64,000 nucleotides of DNA from Fodinibius sp964490705 (GTDB lineage: Bacteria > Bacteroidota > Rhodothermia > Balneolales > Balneolaceae), in the NCBI GenBank assembly GCA_964490705.1, contig CAZBCG010000001.1:62001-126000 (forward strand), read 5' to 3'. The position numbers were made by a program, and so were the translations under genes. The notes below the pieces were generated by a model. That model did not search any database, was not told where the DNA came from, and saw nothing but the letters and a program-made list of their open reading frames with translations. This document shows, one piece after another, positions 50,002-59,303 of this stretch (the first letter of the stretch is position 1; every line of letters starts with the position of its first letter).

Positions 50002-50358
50002 TCTTAACGGAATAAAGATCTAAAATAAATCAATACAAGGTACTTTCTAGTTCTATGATATGCAAAATCACTTATGGAGGTGAGGGGCTCTGAACAACCG
50101 GTTAAACGCCTTATTTATTTTTTTTTCTGCCTGATAGTTCAACCGTAAGATGTGGTATTATCTTTCCAATTCTCGGGACTATATTTTAAATACGTTCTAA
50201 CATTAGAGGAGGGCTAAATATTTACTCACAAAATCCTTATTTTTGGAGACTACTTTGGATTGGGATAGTATTAAGTGTAGATATTGCTAATTTAGATTCT
50301 ATCCCAACTTCAAATAAACTACTCTAAGTGTAATAAAAACACACACTTACAAAAATAC
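50002..50358. other. Intergenic region, 357 bases, upstream of mnmG
   Basis: It contains the inverted repeat TTGGGATAG (50260-50268) ... CTATCCCAA (50299-50307), with a 30-base loop and weaker pairing outside the arms, 51 bases before mnmG. No gene is seen; the left part may carry further decay of the pseudogene. Confidence 0.5.
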
Positions 50359-52248
50359 ATGGAATCTCTTTATCCCAATTATGATGTGATCGTCGTCGGT
50401 GCCGGTCATGCGGGCAGTGAAGCCGCAGGTGCCGCAGCTGAAATTGGAGCCAAAACGCTTCTTATCACAATGAACCTGGATGCCATCGCCAAAATGTCGT
50501 GCAATCCGGCAATTGGTGGCGTGGCCAAAGGTCAGCTTGTACGAGAAATTGATGCCCTCGGTGGATTGATGGGCAAGGTAGCTGACAAATCCGGTGTTCA
50601 ATTTCGGATTTTAAATACCAGTAAAGGACCCGCTATGTGGAGCCCGCGCTGCCAGAGCGATCGTGCACTCTACAGCAAAACAATGCGCGAAGAGCTGGAG
50701 AAAAAAGACAATCTCCACTTCCGTCAAGATAATGTGGTTGATGTCATTACCACTGATGACGGCAAACGAGCAACCGGAGTACGCACTGCAACGGGACAAG
50801 TATTCAATGCCAAATCCGTGATTTTAACAACCGGTACTTTTGGCAATGGCCTAATGCATATCGGCGAAACAAATTTTGGCGGCGGACGCTCTGGCGAACG
50901 CGCATCAATTGGAATTTCTGCTGCCCTTGAAGATCTCGGCTTCGAAGTTGGCCGACTCAAAACCGGCACCCCTCCCCGTCTCGACGGTCGCTCAATCAAC
51001 TTGGATAAACTGGAAATTCAATACGGAGATGAAGAGCCAACAGCCTTTTCCTTTATGACAGAATCGCTTCCCCTGCGGGATGAGCAACTCACCTGCTGGA
51101 TGGGTGATACCAATGAAGAGGTCCATGATGTTTTGCGCTCCGGATTTGATCGCAGTCCCATGTTCAATGGCACGATCGATTCGACGGGGCCGCGCTACTG
51201 CCCGAGCATCGAGGATAAAATTAATCGCTTTTCTGATAAAGATAGCCACCAACTATTTCTGGAGCCCGAGGGATGGAATACTTACGAAATGTATCTCAAT
51301 GGTTTTTCTACCTCCCTCCCCGAAGATGTGCAGTACAAAGCACTCCGTACCATTCCCGGCTTTGAGGATGCGGTCATGCTTCGTCCCGGCTATGCAATTG
51401 AATATGATTATTTTCCCCCATATCAAATTCGCCGGAGTATGGAAACCAAAATAACGGAAGGACTCTTTTTCGCGGGACAAATTAACGGCACTACCGGCTA
51501 CGAAGAGGCTGCCTGCCAAGGACTTATGGCGGGCATCAACGCAGCACGCAAAGCACAGGGCGAAGAAGAATTTATCCTCAAACGATCCGAGGCATATATC
51601 GGTGTGCTCATTGACGACCTTATTACAAAAGGTACCGAAGAACCATATCGCATGTTTACCTCCCGGGCCGAACACCGCATTTTGCTGCGTCAAGACAATG
51701 CGGATCTCCGTCTTACTGAACTGGGTCATAAAATCGGTTTGGCTTCTGACGAAAGATACAAGCGCTTCAAAAAGAAGAAAGAGGCTATTGATAAGATACA
51801 CGATCTGGTTGCGGATTATACGGTATATCCCGAAAAGATGGATCCCATGCTTGAGGAAAACGGAACATCCACACTTAGTCAGCCGGTGAAGGCGAAAACG
51901 CTGATCCCCCGCCCCGAGCTCTCCATCCGTAACATTCTCGAGGCGGATCCGGAGCTAAAACAGAAAGCCCTGGAAATTACCACTGATGAACTAGTTTTTG
52001 ATCAGGTGGAAATCCAGATAAAATATGCGGGATATATAGAGAAAGAGTTTGAGATGGTTGAAGAGATGAAAAAGCAGGAAGATACGCTCATTCCCGACTC
52101 TCTGAATTACGACAAAATTAACAGTCTCTCGGCTGAGGGTAAGCAGAAAATGGATCGAATACGTCCCGAAACCCTGGGACAAGCAAGCCGCATTAGCGGG
52201 GTAAGTCCCAGCGATATTTCTGTCCTGATGGTTTATCTCAAAAACTAA
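50359..52248 (+). CDS. mnmG: tRNA uridine-5-carboxymethylaminomethyl(34) synthesis enzyme MnmG
   Basis: FAD enzyme of 629 residues that, with MnmE, modifies U34 of tRNAs reading NNA/NNG codons. The dinucleotide fold is at the start: YDVIVVGAGHAGSEAAGAAA. Family signatures are CNPAIGGVAKGQLVREIDAL, GPAMWSPRCQSDR, LKTGTPPRLDGRSI, STGPRYCPSIEDKI and GQINGTTGYEEAACQGLMAG. The C-terminal helical domain ends ASRISGVSPSDISVLMVYLK. rsmG follows after 36 bases in the order (gidA-gidB) usual near replication origins. mnmE is not in the window. Confidence 0.98.
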   Translation: MESLYPNYDVIVVGAGHAGSEAAGAAAEIGAKTLLITMNLDAIAKMSCNPAIGGVAKGQLVREIDALGGLMGKVADKSGVQFRILNTSKGPAMWSPRCQSDRALYSKTMREELEKKDNLHFRQDNVVDVITTDDGKRATGVRTATGQVFNAKSVILTTGTFGNGLMHIGETNFGGGRSGERASIGISAALEDLGFEVGRLKTGTPPRLDGRSINLDKLEIQYGDEEPTAFSFMTESLPLRDEQLTCWMGDTNEEVHDVLRSGFDRSPMFNGTIDSTGPRYCPSIEDKINRFSDKDSHQLFLEPEGWNTYEMYLNGFSTSLPEDVQYKALRTIPGFEDAVMLRPGYAIEYDYFPPYQIRRSMETKITEGLFFAGQINGTTGYEEAACQGLMAGINAARKAQGEEEFILKRSEAYIGVLIDDLITKGTEEPYRMFTSRAEHRILLRQDNADLRLTELGHKIGLASDERYKRFKKKKEAIDKIHDLVADYTVYPEKMDPMLEENGTSTLSQPVKAKTLIPRPELSIRNILEADPELKQKALEITTDELVFDQVEIQIKYAGYIEKEFEMVEEMKKQEDTLIPDSLNYDKINSLSAEGKQKMDRIRPETLGQASRISGVSPSDISVLMVYLKN

Positions 52249-52276
52249 TGCGCCTTCCCAACCTTAACGACACAAT

Positions 52277-52292
52277 CGTTTCACGTGGAACA
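52277..52292. promoter_or_regulatory. parS-like ParB binding site 1
   Basis: CGTTTCACGTGGAACA matches the parS consensus TGTTTCACGTGAAACA at 14 of 16. The change of A to G in the right arm also occurs in accepted bacterial parS variants. The GTG start codon of rsmG (52285-52287) lies inside its central CACGTG. Confidence 0.75.
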
Positions 52293-52917
52293 TCATAATA
52301 TTAGCTCAAGAAAGGTTTCACGTGAAACATTCAGTGCTGTAGATGGGGTCATTTCGGATAATCGAGCCTTACTGGAGAATTATCTTGAGCAACTTCTTTG
52401 GTGGAATGAACGTGTGAATCTCGTCAGTCGCAACGTTTCACGTGAAACAATGTGGGAACACATTCGGCATTCTCTCTTATTAGCACGGATTGGGGAATTT
52501 CAATCAGCAAAACTTATTGTGGATGCCGGAACAGGCGGCGGCCTTCCGGGAATTCCGCTGGCGCTCACCCATCCCAAAAAACACTTTGTACTCAATGATT
52601 TAGTGACTAAAAAATGCCTGGCGATGAAGCAAATAGCGAAAAAGCTTGAGCTCAAAAACATCGGCATTGTCGATGGATCTATTGAAGACCTCCAGCAGGA
52701 CGAACCTTTTCTGCTGATCTCAAAACATGCATTTAAAATTCACGAGCTTTATAACATGACCGCCTCTCTTCCCTGGTCAACAATGGTATTATATAAAGGA
52801 CTGGATTTTGAGAATGAGCTCGATGGCATCAGCGAATCTTTAAACATTGAAACTTACGATCTCTCGAAAGAATCGGATTTCTATCAAGGCAAAGCGCTAG
52901 TAATTATCTCCCGATAA
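52285..52917 (+). CDS. rsmG: 16S rRNA (guanine(527)-N7)-methyltransferase RsmG
   Basis: The 210-residue methyltransferase modifies G527 of 16S rRNA. Family motifs: LLWWNERVNLVSR, HIRHSLLLARIG, IVDAGTGGGLPGIPLALTHP (SAM motif I), and FLLISKHAFKIHEL, where many homologues have SRA. Residues near 12-15 and 52-56 read VSRET, encoded by the two parS copies, as in other bacteria where parS lies within this gene. The start is GTG at 52285; no ATG in frame gives a complete protein. Its loss is known to give low-level streptomycin resistance. Confidence 0.95.
   Translation: MEHHNISSRKVSRETFSAVDGVISDNRALLENYLEQLLWWNERVNLVSRNVSRETMWEHIRHSLLLARIGEFQSAKLIVDAGTGGGLPGIPLALTHPKKHFVLNDLVTKKCLAMKQIAKKLELKNIGIVDGSIEDLQQDEPFLLISKHAFKIHELYNMTASLPWSTMVLYKGLDFENELDGISESLNIETYDLSKESDFYQGKALVIISR
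52314..52329. promoter_or_regulatory. parS-like ParB binding site 2
   Basis: GGTTTCACGTGAAACA matches the parS consensus at 15 of 16, with a perfect 14-bp palindrome GTTTCACGTGAAAC. It lies inside rsmG and encodes VSRET. Confidence 0.88.
52434..52449. promoter_or_regulatory. parS-like ParB binding site 3
   Basis: CGTTTCACGTGAAACA matches the parS consensus at 15 of 16, again with the perfect 14-bp core. It lies inside rsmG, 120 bases after site 2, and encodes VSRET in frame. Confidence 0.88.
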
Positions 52918-53005
52918 TTTTTTCCTCTCTTCTTCTGATAAGCTATTGAGTTTCAATTATATTAGGCTTTCAACTATCTCCCAATAGCTCAAATCTGCCT
53001 CACAA

Positions 53006-53953
53006 ATGAACAGTTCAGAACGCCGGATGAAGCTGATCCTTATGCTGCAGCAAGCCAACAGCCGCATCACGGTTGATAAAATTGCCGAAAAATTTGACGT
53101 GAGCCGGCGTACGGTTTTCCGGGATTTTAATTCACTCTCCGAAATGAATGTGCCGGTCACCTATGACAAATATCACGGCTATGGGATTATGCAGGGATAT
53201 AAAATTCCCCCGCTAATGTTTACCTCCAAAGAGCTGGCAACTATTCTTGTGGGACTCAATTTCGTAAAGTCCCAGGTCGATAAAACGCTGATCAAAGATG
53301 CCAAAGGCGTCGAGCTCAAAATTAAAGAAGTGGTCCCCGACGACCTCCGCGAATTTATGGAATCGCTCGAAGAACGTACAGTCATAGATCCCTTTCTAAA
53401 TTTTGGAGCCGAAAAGATGGAGGGTGGCGATTGGTATGTCATCAGTAATGCGATCTCCAAAAATCAGTCAATTAAATTTCAATATCGAGCAAAGTCTGAT
53501 GAAGAAATTACCGACCGAAAAATTGACCCATACATCATCGTATTTTATCGCGATCACTGGAATGTGATTGGCCACTCCCATAAAAGAGATGCCGTTCGGA
53601 ATTTTGTGCTCGATCGGATGTCTGATATCCAAATTTTGGACGAAGATTTCGTACCCTACGGCAAAATCGACGTAGAGGGGCTTATTTTCCGTTCTAACGA
53701 GAAATCGCCCTTAGTGGAGGTAAATGTACATAAATCAGCAGCTAAGCGATTTCAGGCGAATTTGCCGGCTAAAATAATTAAGAAAAAAGAAATAAAACCT
53801 AATTTATTTCGGATCGAGTTTTTGTTCGATAATCTGGACTTTATCAATGAGTGGCTATTACAATTCCCTAAAGATGTAGAAATAGTTTCTCCAGATGTTT
53901 TAATAGAGAAGAGAAAATCAATTCTTGAAGAAATGATAGATAAGTATCAATAA
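53006..53953 (+). CDS. WYL-domain transcriptional regulator with N-terminal HTH
   Basis: The 315-residue YafY/DeoR-like protein has an N-terminal winged helix (RMKLILMLQQANSRITVDKI, EKFDVSRRTVFRDFNSLSEM) and a WYL domain (SIKFQYRAKSDEEITDRKID, VFYRDHWNVIGHSHKRDAVR, FVLDRMSDIQIL). The C-terminal WCX domain follows. WYL domains sense nucleic acids or nucleotides, and such proteins regulate DNA-damage and defence genes, among others. Its targets are unknown; no defence genes are near. Confidence 0.9.
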   Translation: MNSSERRMKLILMLQQANSRITVDKIAEKFDVSRRTVFRDFNSLSEMNVPVTYDKYHGYGIMQGYKIPPLMFTSKELATILVGLNFVKSQVDKTLIKDAKGVELKIKEVVPDDLREFMESLEERTVIDPFLNFGAEKMEGGDWYVISNAISKNQSIKFQYRAKSDEEITDRKIDPYIIVFYRDHWNVIGHSHKRDAVRNFVLDRMSDIQILDEDFVPYGKIDVEGLIFRSNEKSPLVEVNVHKSAAKRFQANLPAKIIKKKEIKPNLFRIEFLFDNLDFINEWLLQFPKDVEIVSPDVLIEKRKSILEEMIDKYQ

Positions 53954-54011
53954 TATATTATATATTGATATTTCAACTATCGTGATTTTACTTGCCCTTT
54001 ATGGTTTCAAT

Positions 54012-54045
54012 AAAAAAGCCCGGCAGAAGTTTTCCGCCGGGCTTT
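54012..54045 (-). terminator. Rho-independent terminator of gyrA
   Basis: On the minus strand AAAGCCCGGC, loop, GCCGGGCTTT, then TTT. The 10-bp stem is perfect and begins 30 bases beyond the gyrA stop. It may also stop the WYL gene transcript coming from the left. Confidence 0.9.
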
Positions 54046-54074
54046 GTAAAATATTGATTAGCTAACTAACAAAC

Positions 54075-56531
54075 TTAGACCGTTTCGTCTTCTTCTTCGT
54101 TAACTACGGGCGTAACGGCTGCAATTTTACCATCCGTATCGAGACGCATAATGCGAACACCCTGGGTATTGCGTCCCATTGTTCGGATGCCACCGCAATT
54201 CATGCGGATCACTTTGCCGCCTTCGGTAATTACCATCAGGTCATCTTTATCAGAAACCTGTTTGAGCGCAATAAGCTCTCCGGTTTTCTTGGTAACCTTC
54301 AGCGTAATCACGCCTTTACCACCGCGGCTTTGCTCTCGGTAATCTTCGACGAGCGAGCGCTTACCGTATCCATTTTCGGAGATCGCCAATACGGTGGCTT
54401 CGTGTGTATTTTTGATGACCACCATATCCACGAGCTCATTATCTTCGCCGAGATCCATGCCCTTCACCCCAGTGGTGTTTCGACCCATATCACGTGCTTC
54501 TTCTTCATGGAATCGAATGGCCCGTCCCTTTCTATTGGAAAGAATAACCGTGCTGTCTCCGTCAGTGAGTGACGCCTCAAGCAATGAATCACCTTCACTA
54601 ATATTGATGGCAATAATTCCATCACGCCGCGGACGACTATACGCTTCGAGCTTGGTTTTCTTCACCTGACCTTCTTTGGTGGCCATGATGATAGAGTGAT
54701 TGTTGATATACTCCTCATCATCCAGCGTTTTCACCGGCACAAAGGTCTTGATGGAGTCGTCCTTATCTATTTCAATAAGATTGACAATCGCCCGGCCGCG
54801 CGCTGTGCGCGAAGCTTCGGGAATCTCATAAACTTTCAACCAGTAACACTGCCCCTTCTCGGTAAAGAAGAGAATGTAATTATGATTGGTCGCCACGAAA
54901 AGATGTTCGACATATTCGTCATCTTTCGTAGTCGTACCCTTCATTCCTTTGCCCCCGCGCTTCTGCCGTCGATAACCGCTTACCGGCATCCGCTTAATAA
55001 AACCTTTGTTGGAAATGGTAACCACCACATCCTCATCGGCAATCATATCTTCGACGCTAAAATCATCGGCTGAATGCACAACTTGCGTGCGGCGAGCATC
55101 ACCATAGCGATCTTTAATCTCCAAAAGCTCTTCTTTGATAATATCTTTCTGTCGATCTCGACTCCAGAGAATTTCTCGGAAATCAGCAATCTTCTCTGCA
55201 ATATCGTTGTACTCGAGCTCTACTTTTTCACGCTCAAGTCCCGTCAATTTTTGCAGGCGCATATCCAAGATGGCTTTCGCCTGAATATCGGTCAGAGCAA
55301 ATTGACTGCGCAGCGCTTCGTTTGCTTCTTTTGGACTGTCGGATGCGCGAATAGTCTTGATGACTTCATCAAGATCATCGAGCGCAATTTTAAGTCCCTC
55401 TAGGATATGAGCGCGCGCTTCTGCCTGATCCAGATCGTAAAGTGTACGGCGGATCACAATTTCGATGCGATGCTCAACATAGTGATAGATCAACTCTTTA
55501 AGCGGCATCACTTTCGGACGTCCCTTCACCAGCGCCAAACTAATCACGCCGAAGGTCGTCTGCATCTGTGTATATTTGTACAGTTGATTGAGCACAATGC
55601 CGGTGTTGGCATTTCGCTTCAGCACCACAACAATACGCATGCCGTCTCGATCGGACTCATCACGAATCTCAGAAATTTCATCAATTTTTTCGTTCTGCGT
55701 GAGCTTTGCAATTTTCTTCACCAGCGTCGTCTTGTTGACCTGGTACGGAATCTCCGTAATCACGATCTGCTCACGTCCATGGCGAAGCTCTTCTGTTGTG
55801 CAGCGAGCGCGCAACGTAATTTTACCACGGCCCGTTTCATAGGCTTCCTTAACACCATCGTATCCATAAATAATACCGCCCGTTGGAAAGTCGGGAGCCG
55901 TAATATGCTCCATCAATTCTTCGGTCTCGATATCGGGATTTTCGATATAAGCAACAATCCCATCAATGGTTTCAGTGAGATTATGAGGCGCCATGTTTGT
56001 GGCCATCCCCACGGCAATACCGGAAGCACCATTCAGGAGTAGGTTTGGCAACATGCCCGGGAGCACCGTCGGCTCTTGCAGGGTATCATCAAAGTTATCC
56101 TGGAAATCGACCGTATCTTTGTTGATATCGGTCAGCATTTCTTCGGCAATGCGCTCCATACGCGTTTCGGTATAACGCATGGCCGCTGCCGAGTCACCGT
56201 CAATAGATCCGAAGTTTCCCTGCCCGTCAACCAATGGGTAGCGGAGCGAAAAGTCCTGCACCATTCGAACGATAGAGTCATAAACTGCCGAGTCGCCGTG
56301 CGGGTGATACTTACCCAGCACCTCACCGACAATTCGAGCACTCTTCTTATAATTTCTATTGTGAAGCATGCCCAACTCACTCATCCCATACAGAATGCGT
56401 CGGTGGACCGGCTTCAGCCCATCCCGGACATCGGGCAGGGCACGAGACACAATTACCGACATCGAATAATCGATGTAAGCCGATTGCATCTCATCTTCTA
56501 TCGCAACAGGTACAATTTTTTCTTTCGCCAT
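54075..56531 (-). CDS. gyrA: DNA gyrase subunit A
   Basis: Type II topoisomerase breakage-reunion subunit, 818 residues. The active-site Tyr120 is in AAAMRYTETRM. The quinolone-determining region HPHGDSAVYDSIV has Ser81 and Asp85, the sensitive-type residues. The GyrA-box of the wrapping domain reads QKRGGKGMKG, distinguishing gyrase from ParC. The acidic tail NEEEDETV is typical. It lies 118 bases after gyrB on the same strand, so the gyrase genes are adjacent. Confidence 0.98.
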   Translation of the reverse strand: MAKEKIVPVAIEDEMQSAYIDYSMSVIVSRALPDVRDGLKPVHRRILYGMSELGMLHNRNYKKSARIVGEVLGKYHPHGDSAVYDSIVRMVQDFSLRYPLVDGQGNFGSIDGDSAAAMRYTETRMERIAEEMLTDINKDTVDFQDNFDDTLQEPTVLPGMLPNLLLNGASGIAVGMATNMAPHNLTETIDGIVAYIENPDIETEELMEHITAPDFPTGGIIYGYDGVKEAYETGRGKITLRARCTTEELRHGREQIVITEIPYQVNKTTLVKKIAKLTQNEKIDEISEIRDESDRDGMRIVVVLKRNANTGIVLNQLYKYTQMQTTFGVISLALVKGRPKVMPLKELIYHYVEHRIEIVIRRTLYDLDQAEARAHILEGLKIALDDLDEVIKTIRASDSPKEANEALRSQFALTDIQAKAILDMRLQKLTGLEREKVELEYNDIAEKIADFREILWSRDRQKDIIKEELLEIKDRYGDARRTQVVHSADDFSVEDMIADEDVVVTISNKGFIKRMPVSGYRRQKRGGKGMKGTTTKDDEYVEHLFVATNHNYILFFTEKGQCYWLKVYEIPEASRTARGRAIVNLIEIDKDDSIKTFVPVKTLDDEEYINNHSIIMATKEGQVKKTKLEAYSRPRRDGIIAINISEGDSLLEASLTDGDSTVILSNRKGRAIRFHEEEARDMGRNTTGVKGMDLGEDNELVDMVVIKNTHEATVLAISENGYGKRSLVEDYREQSRGGKGVITLKVTKKTGELIALKQVSDKDDLMVITEGGKVIRMNCGGIRTMGRNTQGVRIMRLDTDGKIAAVTPVVNEEEDETV

Positions 56532-56600
56532 AGATATTTAAATACGGTAATTAAAGTTAATAGCTGTTTTAATAATTTGTTGAATATCAATAACGCGTTG

Positions 56601-56634
56601 AGGTGTTAATATTTACGATCACACATTAACACCT
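56601..56634. repeat. Perfect inverted repeat between gyrB and gyrA
   Basis: AGGTGTTAAT, 14-base spacer, ATTAACACCT: a perfect 10-bp repeat in the 118-base gap, 16 bases past the gyrB stop. There is no T-run, so it may be a regulatory site, a processing hairpin or an mRNA-stabilising stem. Confidence 0.55.
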
Positions 56635-56649
56635 AAAAACGTAAACACG

Positions 56650-58581
56650 TTAAATGTCTAGCGTGGCATATTTGGCATTACGCTCAATGAATTCGCGGCG
56701 CGGCTGCACATCAGATCCCATCAATCGGGAAAAGAGCTTGTCTGCGGCAGCGGCATTTTCGACCGTTACACGCTGCAAAGTACGAGTTTCAGGATCCATC
56801 GTAGTCTCCCAAAGCTGCTCGGGATTCATCTCACCAAGTCCCTTGTAACGCGAAACATCATATTTGTAGCGGGATTTTTTGTGCTCTTTTATAAGCTTTT
56901 CTCGTGTTTCTTCATCCCATGCATAATCGATATTGCCTTGGCTGTCGGTAATTCTATAGAGAGGCGGCGTAGCAATATACACGTGACCACCTTCGACAAG
57001 AGGCTTCATATATCGGTAAAAGAAAGTGAGTAAGAGCGTACGAATGTGAGATCCATCCACATCGGCATCCGTCATAATAATAATCTTATGATACCGAAGA
57101 TTCTCGAGCTCAAAATCTTCTTCGGAGTGCCCTACGCCCGCACCGAGTGCCGTAATCATCGCCTTAATTTCATTGTTCTCCAGGATACGATTGATCTTCG
57201 CTTTCTCAGTATTCAGGATCTTACCGCGCAGTGGCAGAATTGCCTGAAAACTTCGATTCCGACCCATTTTGGCCGACCCACCGGCAGAGTCACCCTCTAC
57301 CAGGTAAATTTCGCTGTGTTCGGGATCTTTAATAGAGCAATCAGCCAGCTTGCCGGGCAGTCCACCACCACTCATCGCACTCTTACGCTGGATAAGCTTC
57401 CGAGCCTTTTTAGCTGCTTCACGAGCCTCAGCAGCTAAAATTACTTTCTCTAAAATCGTTTTGGCAATCTTGGGATTGCGCTCGAGATATTCGTTCATTT
57501 GTTCATAAACGATAACCTCAACGGCGCTCTGTACTTCGGAGTTTCCAAGCTTCGTTTTGGTCTGACCCTCAAACTGCGGCTCGGGTACTTTCACATTCAG
57601 TACCGCCGTCATTCCTTCCCGGAAATCACTCCCTGAAACGCTGATGTCACTTTTAATCAGGTTATTATCCTTTGCATACTTTTTCAGCGATCGGGTTAAT
57701 GCACGACGAAATCCGGAAATATGAGTCCCGCCTTCGCGCGTATTAATATTATTAACGTACGAGTGGACGTTCTGCGAATAGCTTCCGTTATACTGAATCG
57801 CCAGCTCTACGGGTACCATATCAACCTCGCCTTCTATGAGAATCGGTTCATCCATCATAGGTTCACGATCCTCATCAAGATACTGCACAAAATCTTTTAC
57901 GCCGCCCTCGTAATGGAACTCATCCTCGAGCGCGCCGTCATCATCGCGCTCATCACGAAGCGTAATCGTAATCTGGGGATTCAAAAATGCTAATTCTCGC
58001 ATCCGATCCGCAATAATGTCGTACTTAAACTCCGTCGTCTGATTAAATATTTCGGAATCCGGCGTAAAGGTAATCTTTGTACCCGTTTTGTCGGTCTTGC
58101 CTTTTACTTTGAGTGGCTGAACCGTTGCGCCATGCTCAAATTCCATCACATAAATTTCACCGTCGCGATGAATTTCGGCATAGAAATGAGAAGATAGTGC
58201 ATTTACACAACTTACACCCACACCGTGGAGTCCACCGGATACTTTATAGGTATTTTTATCGAACTTGCCGCCGGCATGCAACTTGGTAAGTACAACCTCA
58301 ACGGCGGGCAATTTAATTTTGGGATGTTCATCCACCGGAATTCCACGACCATTATCGGTAATAGTGATGGATCCGTCTTCATTGATGACAACTTCGAGAA
58401 GATCGCAATGGCCTTCCATCGCCTCATCAATGGAGTTATCAACGACCTCATTGATCAAGTGATGAAGTCCGCGCTGACCGGTATCCCCGATATACATCGC
58501 AGGACGTTTGCGAACGGCCTCCAGACCTTCTAAAACCTGTATATTTTCTGCCTTGTAATCTGATCTTTTCTTTTCCGCCAT
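56650..58581 (-). CDS. gyrB: DNA gyrase subunit B
   Basis: The ATPase subunit, 643 residues. GHKL ATP site: NEVVDNSIDEAMEGHCD, DNGRGIPVDEHPK and GGLHGVGVSCVNALS. The TOPRIM metal site has YLVEGDSAGGSAKMGRNR and IIIMTDADVDGSHIRTLLLT, and the C-terminal part has RYKGLGEMNPEQLWETTMDP. No large insertion as in E. coli. It precedes gyrA on the same strand and is divergent from the ribosomal protein gene at 58868. Confidence 0.98.
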   Translation of the reverse strand: MAEKKRSDYKAENIQVLEGLEAVRKRPAMYIGDTGQRGLHHLINEVVDNSIDEAMEGHCDLLEVVINEDGSITITDNGRGIPVDEHPKIKLPAVEVVLTKLHAGGKFDKNTYKVSGGLHGVGVSCVNALSSHFYAEIHRDGEIYVMEFEHGATVQPLKVKGKTDKTGTKITFTPDSEIFNQTTEFKYDIIADRMRELAFLNPQITITLRDERDDDGALEDEFHYEGGVKDFVQYLDEDREPMMDEPILIEGEVDMVPVELAIQYNGSYSQNVHSYVNNINTREGGTHISGFRRALTRSLKKYAKDNNLIKSDISVSGSDFREGMTAVLNVKVPEPQFEGQTKTKLGNSEVQSAVEVIVYEQMNEYLERNPKIAKTILEKVILAAEAREAAKKARKLIQRKSAMSGGGLPGKLADCSIKDPEHSEIYLVEGDSAGGSAKMGRNRSFQAILPLRGKILNTEKAKINRILENNEIKAMITALGAGVGHSEEDFELENLRYHKIIIMTDADVDGSHIRTLLLTFFYRYMKPLVEGGHVYIATPPLYRITDSQGNIDYAWDEETREKLIKEHKKSRYKYDVSRYKGLGEMNPEQLWETTMDPETRTLQRVTVENAAAADKLFSRLMGSDVQPRREFIERNAKYATLDI

Positions 58582-58867
58582 AAATTAGGGTGTGACTAGG
58601 AGTTAAAACAATGATGAAGACGCCTGAAAATAGCGCATAAATGGGCAAAATCAAAGAAAGTAATACCCCTCATTGGCAAATGTAGAGATATGCGTGCAAA
58701 ATCAATTTTAGGGATATTCAAAATACCGGTATTATGCGATTTTTCTTGGGGCTGAACCGTGCCTAATATGTGAAAAAAATCACTGTAAAAGAAACATTGA
58801 TCTTTTTTTGTAATAAGCCTATTTTTCCCGTCTATCTGAGAAACACAATTAACGACTTTATCCACAC

Positions 58868-59113
58868 ATGGCACGCAAAGATGACATCACCGGAAAAGGA
58901 GCGCAGAATGGGTATCGCTCCTCGAATGCAAATAATAAAACAAAGCATAAGTTTGAGCAGAACTTGCAGAAGAAGAAATTTTATGTTCCCGAAGAAGATA
59001 AGTGGGTAACATTGAAAGTTTCTGCTAAAACGCTTCGCACGATCAATAAAAAAGGAATTCACGCGGTATTGAAAGAAGCCCGCAAAAAAGGAACACTCAT
59101 TAAAGACGTATAA
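58868..59113 (+). CDS. rpmB: 50S ribosomal protein L28
   Basis: The 81-residue bL28 starts MARKDDITGKGAQNGYRSSN, contains NKTKHKFEQNLQKKKFYVPE, and ends LKEARKKGTLIKDV. The size and the ITGKG-x-x-x-G start are typical of the Bacteroidota form. First of three small genes on the same strand (L28, L33, DUF4295 protein), five bases before rpmG. Confidence 0.95.
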   Translation: MARKDDITGKGAQNGYRSSNANNKTKHKFEQNLQKKKFYVPEEDKWVTLKVSAKTLRTINKKGIHAVLKEARKKGTLIKDV

Positions 59114-59118
59114 GCATT

Positions 59119-59283
59119 ATGGCTAAAGGAAACCGAGTACAAGTAATTTTGGAGTGCACCGAAAAGCCGGGCTCCTCGCGATACGTTACGACTAAGAATC
59201 GTCGTAATTCTCCTGATCGCCTTGAGCTCAAGAAGTATAATCCGGTTCTTCGCAAGCACACCGTTCACAAAGAAATTAAATAG
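59119..59283 (+). CDS. rpmG: 50S ribosomal protein L33
   Basis: A 54-residue protein reading MAKGNRVQVILECTEKPGSS, RYVTTKNRRNSPDRLELKKY and NPVLRKHTVHKEIK. bL33 with the R-V-Q-V-I-L-E-C-T start and the NTPDRLELKKY-like motif. Only one Cys is present, so it is the zinc-free or partial-zinc form. Five bases after rpmB, and 20 before the next small gene. Confidence 0.95.
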   Translation: MAKGNRVQVILECTEKPGSSRYVTTKNRRNSPDRLELKKYNPVLRKHTVHKEIK

Positions 59284-59303
59284 CATAAGAACAGCATAGA
59301 ACT

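Noticed and set aside
55074..56609. Long plus-strand frames opposite gyrA
   Set aside because: They lie entirely opposite gyrA and show no signal peptide, domain or own upstream signal.
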